From an uncultured Rickettsiales bacterium (GTDB lineage: Bacteria > Pseudomonadota > Alphaproteobacteria > Rickettsiales > Rickettsiaceae), in the NCBI GenBank assembly GCA_903952265.1, contig CAJBEU010000001.1:174746-238745 (forward strand): a stretch of DNA of 64,000 bases, written 5' to 3'. The position numbers were made by a program, and so were the translations under genes. The notes beneath the pieces are model-generated. The model did not search any database. It was not told where the DNA came from and saw only the letters and a list, made by a program, of their open reading frames with translations. Shown here in pieces: positions 57,108-64,000 of this stretch (positions within the stretch are counted from its first letter, which is position 1; each line of letters begins with the position of its first letter).

Positions 57108-57132
57108 AATTTAACTTTAAGTTGTATATATA

Positions 57133-57160
57133 AATATAGCAATAACTTACCTAGTTTCAA
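57133..57160 (-). promoter_or_regulatory. Candidate promoter of array copy F
   Basis: On the minus strand TTGAAA (57155-57160), a 16-nt spacer and TATATT (57133-57138), 25 nt before the GTG start. A TAACTTTAAGTTG palindrome-like site (57112-57124, plus-strand reading) lies between it and the gene. Confidence 0.55.
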
Positions 57161-57182
57161 AAATCAAGGATTTTTAGTCTGC

Positions 57183-57245
57183 AGTTAATAAAACTCGGGT
57201 ATTGCCAAACTGCCTTGTGAGGCTGAAAGAGATGGCTAGGTAAGT
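57183..57245 (-). pseudogene. Vestige of a further MFS copy
   Basis: In the 213-base gap between copies F and G, about 60 bases containing TATTGCCAAACTGCCTTGTG resemble the 3' part of copy F (TATTGCCAAATTGCCGTGTA near 55911-55930) and continue with weaker similarity. This fits the remains of a deleted additional copy. The alignment was made by eye. Confidence 0.45.
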
Positions 57246-57320
57246 GTCTTATAGACTAAAATTACTTACTTCTTGGCCTTAGGTTATTAAAGTGCAAGAA
57301 TTTTTTTGCTTTTAGACTTT

Positions 57321-58682
57321 TTAAAAATGCCCTGCAAAAGTGCTTTTTTGTCTCTCAATAGTTTGCTTTTTTTCTTCTTCTTCTTCTTGTTCAAAATAGT
57401 ATATTCCCCAAGCAAAGCATACGCCAAAAGGAATAAAGACTAGTAAGATACCAGAATAACCTAGCTTTTTTGTTAGAAATACTAATCCAAATGCAGTGAG
57501 AATGTACGTTAAAGATGCAGCAATCGATAATATGAAGCTTGTGTATCTGAATCTTTTAAGTACCGGAAAATGTCTCATAAAGATCGGAGCTGCTGGAATA
57601 TGATCAAACCTTAGCATGACAAAAATGCAGGTAAAAACAAAGATTGTTGTCGGGCTGTGCCACTTATTTAGGGCCAGTGGAAAAAGAGCAAGGAATAAAA
57701 AGAAGGAAACCAGCTTAAATTTTACAATTTTTAAAGGTTGAATTCTGTAGCTTAAAAATGCTACGGTCAAGCCTGTGGATATGTTGAGGGCAAGAGGCCA
57801 AACATTATTTAATATTATTTGGTTAGGAGTGAATCCGAACGTGCTTCTTAATATTTCTGTGCAATGAAAGAATATGAAATAGAAACACATTGGTCTGCCA
57901 CAACAGATAAAAAAGTAAGCGAGAGATGTGGAAAAAGGTATGTGGGGATTGATTGAGATGTTTTCTTTACTCCACTCTATATTTGCTTTTTTAAATTGTT
58001 CTTTTAACAGTTTTTGTCTATCTGTGAAGTCAGAAGCTTCTCTCAGGCTTCTTCGTGCAACTGCTCCAACGATTCCTATAAGAGCCCCCACCATGAAAGC
58101 AAACCTCCACCCATCTTGCACGAAAGTTTTTGGTAAAATATTTTTACTGGTGAAAATGATTGCGATCACAAGAGCTATAAGATTACCAATTTTGCTAAAT
58201 ACAGGTATTAAAGCTATGACTGGATATTGTATTGGCTTTCTGATAGTTTCAGTTAAGTATATTTCGACTCCATGAATCTCTGAAATACCAGACATATTCT
58301 GTAGCATTCTGCAAAGTGTCAAAACTATTGGGGCAGCAATGCCTATTTGTTGATATGTTGGCAAAAAGGCGATCGTCATGGAACAAGCTGCCATCAAAAA
58401 ATTAGTGATTACTATTACTGCTTTTCTGCCAAATACATCTCCAAGATATCCAGAAAACAATGCCCCAAAAGGAGTTAAAACGTAACCTGAACAAAAAGAA
58501 AAGGCCGGAATTAGTGATCTAATGTATGGGCTTGTTTCTGGGAAAAATAGGTCATTCAAAATTATCGCGGTGTGAGCGTAGAGTATTCTGTCAAAATATT
58601 CTAAAAAGGTCCCTATAGATAAGAGAGATACAGTCTGTATTTGTTCTTTTGTCAGTCTGGTCTGAGTTTTTTCTAATATCAT
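57321..58682 (-). CDS. Array copy G: MFS transporter
   Basis: The 453-residue product has TM1 IGTFLEYFDRILYAHTA, motif A loop GYLGDVFGRKAV, LCRMLQNMSGISEIHGVEIY and the loop SLREASDFTDRQKLLKEQ. Its C-terminal end (EEEEEKKQTIERQKSTFAGH) is like that of B and C. Upstream of the ATG a TATGAT box (58715-58720) lies 32 nt away with only a weak -35, so its promoter differs from those of C-F. Substrate unknown. Confidence 0.88.
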   Translation of the reverse strand: MILEKTQTRLTKEQIQTVSLLSIGTFLEYFDRILYAHTAIILNDLFFPETSPYIRSLIPAFSFCSGYVLTPFGALFSGYLGDVFGRKAVIVITNFLMAACSMTIAFLPTYQQIGIAAPIVLTLCRMLQNMSGISEIHGVEIYLTETIRKPIQYPVIALIPVFSKIGNLIALVIAIIFTSKNILPKTFVQDGWRFAFMVGALIGIVGAVARRSLREASDFTDRQKLLKEQFKKANIEWSKENISINPHIPFSTSLAYFFICCGRPMCFYFIFFHCTEILRSTFGFTPNQIILNNVWPLALNISTGLTVAFLSYRIQPLKIVKFKLVSFFLFLALFPLALNKWHSPTTIFVFTCIFVMLRFDHIPAAPIFMRHFPVLKRFRYTSFILSIAASLTYILTAFGLVFLTKKLGYSGILLVFIPFGVCFAWGIYYFEQEEEEEKKQTIERQKSTFAGHF

Positions 58683-58749
58683 GGCTAAATATCTAGATTA
58701 ATTTGTAGTGTTGAATCATATCCCTATTTTACTATGCACCTAAGTTTTT

Positions 58750-60108
58750 TTATATATGCCTGGGGATGATGCGATTTTGTTTTCCAATAGCTTGTCTTCC
58801 TTCTTCTTTTTCTTTTTGTTCAAAAAAGTATATTCCCCAGGCAAAACATACACCAAAGGGAATAAAGACTAATAAGATACCAACGTAACCTAGCTTTTTT
58901 GTAGCATATGCCAATAGCAATGAGGCAGACGTATAAGTGAATGTTGCCGCAACAGAACGTATAAAGCTAGTGTACCTAAATCTTTTGAGTATTGGAAAAT
59001 TGTTTACAAATATTGGAGCTGCTGGAATATAGTCAAACCTAACAAAGACAAAAATACACTGAAATAGAAATATTATTTTTGAATTATTGCAATTGCCTAG
59101 CGCGCTAGAAAAGGCAATTATGCATAACGTAAATAAGTATAATTTGCATTTTATTATATTTAACAGACCTAATCTTTCGCTAAGCAGACCAAGAAAAGCA
59201 ACTAGTAGTATTGCTGGAATATTAATTAGGGCTGGCCATAGGTTGTTGTTTACTACCTGAGTTGGAGTAAAGTCAAATTTTAACTTTAATATTTCTCCGC
59301 AGTAAAAATATATGAAATAAAAGCAAAAAGGCATTGCGCAATTTATGCAAAAATAAGCTAAAGATATCTGCCAAGGTACCGCAGGATTGATTGAGGAGTT
59401 GGGTTGATTCCACTTTAGATAAGCTTCTTTAAACTGTTCTTTTAGTAGTTTTTGTCTATCTGTGAATTCAGAAGCATCTTTAAGACTTTTTCTTGCAACA
59501 AGTCCTACTACTGCGATGATCGATCCTACAAAAAAAGCTAATCTCCAAGAATCCTTGAAAAATGGCATTTTGTGTGCAAAAAAACAGGTAATGCCTAAAG
59601 CTACTCCACTGCCTATGATAGAGCATGCAGGTATTAGTGCGACGATGCAATATTGTAGAGGAGGTTTTATGCTTTCAATTAGGTATATTTCAACTCCATT
59701 AACTTCAGATATTCCAGAAACACCTTGAATCATTCTACACAAGGTTAGTATTATTGGGGCAGCTATTCCTATTTGCGAGTATGTTGGCAAAAATGAAACA
59801 ATTAGAGAGCATCCTGCCATCAGCATGGAGCTCAGTATTATCACTGCTTTTCTCCCAATAACATCTCCTATATATCCAAAAAATAGAGCTCCAAAGGGCG
59901 TTAAAAAATAATTAGAGCAAAAAGAAAAAGCTAAAATTAATTCCTTAAGAAATGGATCCGTAGTTGGAAAAAAGAATTCATTAATCACGCTTGCCATGTG
60001 TACATGAAGCATTCTGTCAAAATGTTCTAAAAAAGCTCCAATTAACAGTATTGATACAGTTTGTATTTGTTCTTTTGTGAGTTTTACTTGAGTCTGTTTT
60101 ATTTCCAT
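58750..60108 (-). CDS. Array copy H: MFS transporter
   Basis: The 452-residue transporter has TM1 IGAFLEHFDRMLHVHMA, motif A loop GYIGDVIGRKAV and LCRMIQGVSGISEVNGVEIY. The loop SLKDASEFTDRQKLLKEQ is typical of the B-H group. The region after TM7 is altered (LVAFLGLLSERLGLLNIIKC) relative to siblings. It has its own promoter. Substrate unknown. Confidence 0.88.
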   Translation of the reverse strand: MEIKQTQVKLTKEQIQTVSILLIGAFLEHFDRMLHVHMASVINEFFFPTTDPFLKELILAFSFCSNYFLTPFGALFFGYIGDVIGRKAVIILSSMLMAGCSLIVSFLPTYSQIGIAAPIILTLCRMIQGVSGISEVNGVEIYLIESIKPPLQYCIVALIPACSIIGSGVALGITCFFAHKMPFFKDSWRLAFFVGSIIAVVGLVARKSLKDASEFTDRQKLLKEQFKEAYLKWNQPNSSINPAVPWQISLAYFCINCAMPFCFYFIYFYCGEILKLKFDFTPTQVVNNNLWPALINIPAILLVAFLGLLSERLGLLNIIKCKLYLFTLCIIAFSSALGNCNNSKIIFLFQCIFVFVRFDYIPAAPIFVNNFPILKRFRYTSFIRSVAATFTYTSASLLLAYATKKLGYVGILLVFIPFGVCFAWGIYFFEQKEKEEGRQAIGKQNRIIPRHI

Positions 60109-60409
60109 AGATACAATCTATAATTACCAATATACTATTATTAAGTAACTTTTAGTTGTCAGAATGCAAGTGTTTTTTATCCCTGAAGATTTTTTGAGAA
60201 AACTTGAAAAATGCTTGATGAGTCAGTGTAGACCTACCGAGTTTGACTACTAAGAGAGTTATGAAAGCTACCCAAAAATGTTTAGCTTTCATTAAACTCC
60301 GCATCAAAAGTTTGTTATTCCAACGTAAGCACTACTTGAAGTTGCAAGTAGTGATATAGAATTAAGACTTATGAACAGCTTACAAAAATTTGGTTTACTT
60401 TGAGCTCAT
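60109..60409. other. Interval between array copies H and I, with hairpins
   Basis: No gene is visible. The promoter of copy H lies at 60135-60162. Two inverted repeats are clear: ATGAAAGCT/AGCTTTCAT (60261-60269, 60284-60292) and CACTACTTG/CAAGTAGTG (60330-60338, 60345-60353). They lie downstream of copy I on the minus strand and could end its transcript, though no U-run follows. This gap separates the two transporter subfamilies. Confidence 0.45.
60135..60162 (-). promoter_or_regulatory. Candidate promoter of array copy H
   Basis: On the minus strand CTGACA (60157-60162), a 16-nt spacer and TAATAG (60135-60140), 26 nt before the ATG. The spacer (ACTAAAAGTTACTTAA) is nearly the same as in copies C and D. 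Confidence 0.5.
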
Positions 60410-61729
60410 TTATCCTTGAAGAGAGTTTGAAGGATTTAGTTGCTCCTTTTTCTCAAAGAATCTCAGGGCAAGAAAGAAAAGAATTGTGATAGGTATAAAC
60501 GCTATCCAAATTCCTTGATAACCGAATTTATCTGTTGTAAATGCTATGAGAGGAGGTCCCACAAAATAACCTCCAGATTTTGAGAGCGCACTTATCGTTC
60601 CTGCGTATCTAAATCTTTTAACTGTAGGGAAATGTTTAAAGAGGACGGCAGTTGCGGGTGAAGGTGAAGGATAAAATATTGTTATTAAGCACTGAAATGC
60701 CAAAATCATTTTTGCGGAAGGAAGGTATTGCATTACGAATGGAAAGATTGCAACTAAACAGAAAAATCCTATTGCTTTAACTCTTGCTATACTTAATGCA
60801 GGAATCTTATAGGACAAGCACGAACAGAGTAAAGTTGTTCCAAAACTCATTAATCCTACCCAAAAATTATTTTGAATTACCATCAAGCTACTGAATCCAA
60901 AATTCTCTTTTAATACGGTGCTTCCAAGATATACGTAAATTAGATAAAACGCAGGTGCATGACCCAAGCCGACGAAGAAATATGCCATGCAATCTCTGAT
61001 AGGTACCTTAATGTGGTCATGGCTAAAGTTCACTCCAACTTTTTTGTAGTGCTCTTTAAAAACTCTTTGTCTATCTGCAAATTCTGCGGCTTCTTTTAAA
61101 CTGTTTCTTGCAACAGCTCCCACAATTCCAATTGCAGCTCCAATTACAAATGCAAATCTCCATGCGTCATTTGCCCATGCAGGCGGAAATAACTTAGTAT
61201 TAATAAAGATTGCTGCAGTACCTATAGCTATAGCGCTGCCTATGTTTGTAAACACGTACACAGAAGAAACTAAAGGATCCCGATAAGGAGGTTTTATACT
61301 TTCGGCTATGTATATCTGAGCTCCAACAACTTCGGCGCTAGCAGAAATACCCTGCACCATGCGACACAGTGTCAGCACAATTGGCGCTACAATTCCGATT
61401 TGTTGATAGGTAGGCAATGCTGCTAGAGTAAGGCAGCATATGGCCATAACTGTAGCACTAAATATTACTGCGGCCTTTCTTCCGACCAAATCCCCTATTC
61501 TACCAAAAAGAATAGCCCCAAGTGGCCGCAATGCATGGGTAGACCAAAAGGAAAATGCAGCAATTTGAGCCTTACTAAAATAGCCAGACTGAGGAAAGAA
61601 TATGTCGTTTAATACCACAGCCATGTGTACGTAAAGCATTAAGTCGAAATATTCCAGTACCGAACCAATCGAAAGCAACGCGATTGATTGTTTTTGTTCT
61701 TTTGACAAGGTCTCTTTAATTGCTGTCAT
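60410..61729 (-). CDS. Array copy I: MFS transporter, second subfamily
   Basis: The 439-residue product belongs with copies A, J and K: TM1 IGSVLEYFDLMLYVHMA, SGYFSKAQIAAFSFWSTHAL, motif A loop GRIGDLVGRKAA, and LCRMVQGISASAEVVGAQIY, where B-H have SGISEVNGVEIY. It is highly similar to J in the first half. A TTGGAT/TATTTT promoter with a 16-nt spacer (61750-61777) is possible upstream. Substrate unknown but probably different from that of B-H. Confidence 0.9.
   Translation of the reverse strand: MTAIKETLSKEQKQSIALLSIGSVLEYFDLMLYVHMAVVLNDIFFPQSGYFSKAQIAAFSFWSTHALRPLGAILFGRIGDLVGRKAAVIFSATVMAICCLTLAALPTYQQIGIVAPIVLTLCRMVQGISASAEVVGAQIYIAESIKPPYRDPLVSSVYVFTNIGSAIAIGTAAIFINTKLFPPAWANDAWRFAFVIGAAIGIVGAVARNSLKEAAEFADRQRVFKEHYKKVGVNFSHDHIKVPIRDCMAYFFVGLGHAPAFYLIYVYLGSTVLKENFGFSSLMVIQNNFWVGLMSFGTTLLCSCLSYKIPALSIARVKAIGFFCLVAIFPFVMQYLPSAKMILAFQCLITIFYPSPSPATAVLFKHFPTVKRFRYAGTISALSKSGGYFVGPPLIAFTTDKFGYQGIWIAFIPITILFFLALRFFEKKEQLNPSNSLQG
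61088..61162. repeat. Identity tract shared with copy J
   Basis: These 75 bases of copy I, encoding the VIGAAIGIVGAVARNSLKEA region, are identical to 62508-62582 in copy J, including third codon positions, while flanks differ. A conversion tract is likely. Confidence 0.8.
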
Positions 61730-61817
61730 AATGAAAAACTCTCTAGTTAAAAATAGGCTTTATGTTTTGGCATCCAATTTGATCTCTTTATTTTTTTAAG
61801 ACATATGAAATCTTGTA

Positions 61818-63149
61818 TTATTTTAAGCTTGTTTCTTCTTGCAGAGAGTTTGAAAGACTGAGTTGTTCCTTTTTTTCAAAAAATCTAAGACCAATAAAGT
61901 AAAGCATTGTAACAGGTACAAACACTGCCCAAATTCCTTGATAGCTCAATTTATCGGTTGCAAAGGCTATAAGAGAAGGACCTACGAAATAACCTCCAGA
62001 TTTGGCCAAAGCGCTTATTGTGCCAGCATATCTGAATCTTTTAACCGTGGGAAAGTGTTTAAAGAAAATTGCAGTTGCAGGAGTGGTTCCAAAACAAAAA
62101 GCTGTTAGCAAGCATTGAAACGTCAGCACCATTTTAGGAGAACAATATTGGGTCAATATCAGAGGTGCTGAAAAAATGATGCAAGCGCAAGCTATAGCTC
62201 TAGTTTTTACAATTCTTAAGGGGTTTATTTTATAAGACAAGCAAGACCACAATACCGTGGTTACAAAACTCGTCACTCCAAGCCAAAAATTATTTTGCAT
62301 TACCATAAGGTTGCTAAATTTAAAAGCTTCTTTTAGGATGCTGCCAAAGTATATATAGGTCAGATAAAATAAAGTTGGATGAGCTGCGTAGAGGAAGAAA
62401 TATGCAGCAGAAGTACTTAAAGGGACCTTAATTTGGTCATGTCTGAAATCTACTCCTACTCTCTTATACTGTTCTTTAAAATATCTTTGCCTATCTGCAA
62501 ATTCCGAGGCTTCTTTTAAACTGTTTCTTGCAACAGCTCCCACAATTCCAATTGCAGCTCCAATTACAAATGCAAATCTCCACGCATCATTTGCCCACGC
62601 AGCTGGAAATAATTTGGGGTTGCTGAATATGCTTCCAACGCCTATAGCCATTGTGGTTCCCACAGTTGTGAACAAAGCTATTAAGGAAACTAAAGGATAT
62701 TGCATAGGAGGTTTTACACTTTCAGCTAGATATATCTGGGCTCCGGTGATTTCTGCACTAGCAGAAACGCCTTGCACCATGCGACACAGTGTCAGCACAA
62801 TTGGCGCTATAATTCCTATTTGCTGATAAGTAGGCAATGCTGCTAGAGTAAGGCAGCATACAGACATAACAGTGGCGCTTAATATTACCGCAGCCTTTCT
62901 TCCGACTAAATCCCCTATTCTGCCAAAGAACATAGCCCCAGCTGGACGTAACGCATGAGTAGACCAAAAGGAAAATGCTGCAATTTGAGCTTTGCTAAAA
63001 TAGCCAGATTCTGGAAAGAATATGTCGTTTAATACCACAGCCATATGTACGTAAAGCATTAAGTCGAAATATTCTAGTACCGAGCCGATCGAAAGCAAAG
63101 CGACTGCCTGTTTTTGTTCTTTTGATAATTTTTGGTCAGTTGCTTCCAT
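61818..63149 (-). CDS. Array copy J: MFS transporter, second subfamily
   Basis: The 443-residue transporter is the closest sibling of I (same TM1, SGYFSKAQIAAFSFWSTHAL and GRIGDLVGRKAA) and shares LCRMVQGVSASAEITGAQIY with copy A. It starts MEATDQKLSKEQKQ. The leader (TTAACTAGAGAGTTTTTTAT before the ATG) is almost the same as that of I, including AGAGAG as a possible ribosome-binding site. Substrate unknown. Confidence 0.9.
   Translation of the reverse strand: MEATDQKLSKEQKQAVALLSIGSVLEYFDLMLYVHMAVVLNDIFFPESGYFSKAQIAAFSFWSTHALRPAGAMFFGRIGDLVGRKAAVILSATVMSVCCLTLAALPTYQQIGIIAPIVLTLCRMVQGVSASAEITGAQIYLAESVKPPMQYPLVSLIALFTTVGTTMAIGVGSIFSNPKLFPAAWANDAWRFAFVIGAAIGIVGAVARNSLKEASEFADRQRYFKEQYKRVGVDFRHDQIKVPLSTSAAYFFLYAAHPTLFYLTYIYFGSILKEAFKFSNLMVMQNNFWLGVTSFVTTVLWSCLSYKINPLRIVKTRAIACACIIFSAPLILTQYCSPKMVLTFQCLLTAFCFGTTPATAIFFKHFPTVKRFRYAGTISALAKSGGYFVGPSLIAFATDKLSYQGIWAVFVPVTMLYFIGLRFFEKKEQLSLSNSLQEETSLK
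62485..62582. repeat. Identity tract shared with copies I and K
   Basis: Bases 62485-62563 are identical to 63922-64000 in copy K, and 62508-62582 to 61088-61162 in copy I. Three copies thus share one tract at the same internal site. Confidence 0.8.
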
Positions 63150-63269
63150 AATAAAAAACTCTCTAGTTAAAAGTAGGTCTTATGTTTTGGTTTAGCATAA
63201 ATTTTGACTCCCCTGTTGCTGAAAGCATTTTTTTGAAATTTGTTTTGTTATAAAGGCATGAAATTTATT

Positions 63270-64000
63270 CTACATGTGTGCGCGAATAGAAGCTTGTAGT
63301 TCTTTTTTCTCAAAGTATCTAAGGGAGATGAAAAAAATAGCCGAGATAGGTATAAATACAAACCAGACTCCTTTGCAATCAAACTTATCTGTTGAAACAG
63401 CTATAAGATAGGGGCCGGCAAAATATCCAGCAGACTTAGCAAGGGCATTTATAGTTCCAGTATATCTAAACCTTTTTACTGTTGGAAAGTGCTTAAAAAA
63501 GATTGCAGCAGCAGGAACCTTGCCTAGATGAAAAGAAGTGAGTAGACACTGAAATATAAAAACTGTTTGAACAGAAGGGCTGTATCCCATTGCCAGTGGA
63601 AAAGCCAAAATTAGGCAGGCAAACACTATTCCTCTCACACGTACGATTTGTAAGGGAGGAATTTTGTAGGACAAGCAGCTCCATAAAACAACAGCCACAC
63701 AGTCTAGTATTACTACCCAAAAGTTGTTCTGCATTACTTGCATATTACTGAATCCAAAATTGTTTTTCAAAATTGTGGTGCCCATGTATATGTATATTAG
63801 ATAAAACAAAGTCGCTCCAGCGACAGATAAAGTGAAATATGATAGCGAAGCACCTATTGGAACTTTAACGTTGTCATGGCTAAAATTTACTCCAACTTTT
63901 TTATATTGTTCTTTAAAAGCCCTTTGCCTATCTGCAAATTCCGAGGCTTCTTTTAAACTGTTTCTTGCAACAGCTCCCACAATTCCAATTGCAGCTCCAA
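63270..64000 (-). CDS. Array copy K: MFS transporter, second subfamily (cut by window edge)
   Basis: The C-terminal 243 residues are visible; the gene continues beyond 64000, so the ATG at 63980 is internal. GAVARNSLKEASEFADRQRA and NNFGFSNMQVMQNNFWVVIL place it with I and J. It ends FEKKELQASIRAHM. The array therefore extends beyond this window and its full size is unknown. Confidence 0.88.
   Translation of the reverse strand, partial: GAAIGIVGAVARNSLKEASEFADRQRAFKEQYKKVGVNFSHDNVKVPIGASLSYFTLSVAGATLFYLIYIYMGTTILKNNFGFSNMQVMQNNFWVVILDCVAVVLWSCLSYKIPPLQIVRVRGIVFACLILAFPLAMGYSPSVQTVFIFQCLLTSFHLGKVPAAAIFFKHFPTVKRFRYTGTINALAKSAGYFAGPYLIAVSTDKFDCKGVWFVFIPISAIFFISLRYFEKKELQASIRAHM

Noticed and set aside
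48722..64000. A CRISPR array or mobile element as the cause of repetition
   Set aside because: The repeats are whole genes of about 1.4 kb with no short spacer pattern, no transposase gene and no terminal inverted repeats.

Overview
The window comes from an AT-rich alphaproteobacterial chromosome whose gene order points to Rickettsiales. Three signs support this. A tRNA-Tyr/tRNA-Gly/tuf unit is joined directly to rpsJ and the S10 operon. A 23S-5S rRNA unit has no 16S gene upstream. The Sec, Lol, BamD and ribosomal housekeeping genes are of alphaproteobacterial type. Flagellar export genes (fliP, fliQ and a FliO-like gene) suggest a lineage that keeps at least part of a flagellum, such as Midichloriaceae-like bacteria, but the family cannot be fixed from the sequence alone.

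Layout. 1-7533: S10/spc ribosomal operon on the minus strand (rplE partial, rplX, rplN, rpsQ, rpmC, rplP, rpsC, rplV, rpsS, rplB, rplW, rplD, rplC, rpsJ), preceded by tuf, tRNA-Gly and tRNA-Tyr. 7.8-12.6 kb: rlmB, leuS, era, ferredoxin. 12.6-16.1 kb: an amidase-fold protein with substituted catalytic residues and a SOUL-family protein, lying in gene-poor DNA with small coding relics. 16.3-19.35 kb: 5S and 23S rRNA. 19.5-26.2 kb: topA, dprA, a small unknown gene, a single MFS transporter, tyrS. 26.2-31.5 kb: a DUF2335 membrane protein and a partial gene-transfer-agent (GTA) / HK97-phage structural cluster of seven genes. 31.7-39.3 kb: trpS, lolC, lolD, tRNA-Trp, secE, nusG, rplKAJL, tRNA-Cys, HU, peroxiredoxin. 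39.7-47.8 kb: rpsA, pgpA, FliO-like, fliP, a secreted serine protease, trxA, cca, bamD, tRNA-Leu, fliQ. 48.7-64 kb: an array of eleven head-to-tail MFS transporter genes on the minus strand, running off the window.

The most unusual part is the transporter array: eleven paralogues of about 440-455 residues, one broken by frameshifts, in two subfamilies. Near-identical tracts at the junctions indicate recent duplication or gene conversion. At least five copies have their own promoter with a fixed geometry (16-nt spacer, -10 box 24-26 nt before the start codon), and several have a CAACTT/AAGTTG palindrome in the leader, so copies are probably expressed separately rather than as one operon. Second in interest are the GTA cluster, which has lost its packaging, portal and central tail genes while its remaining genes stay open, and the amidase-like protein in which every expected zinc ligand and catalytic residue is replaced.
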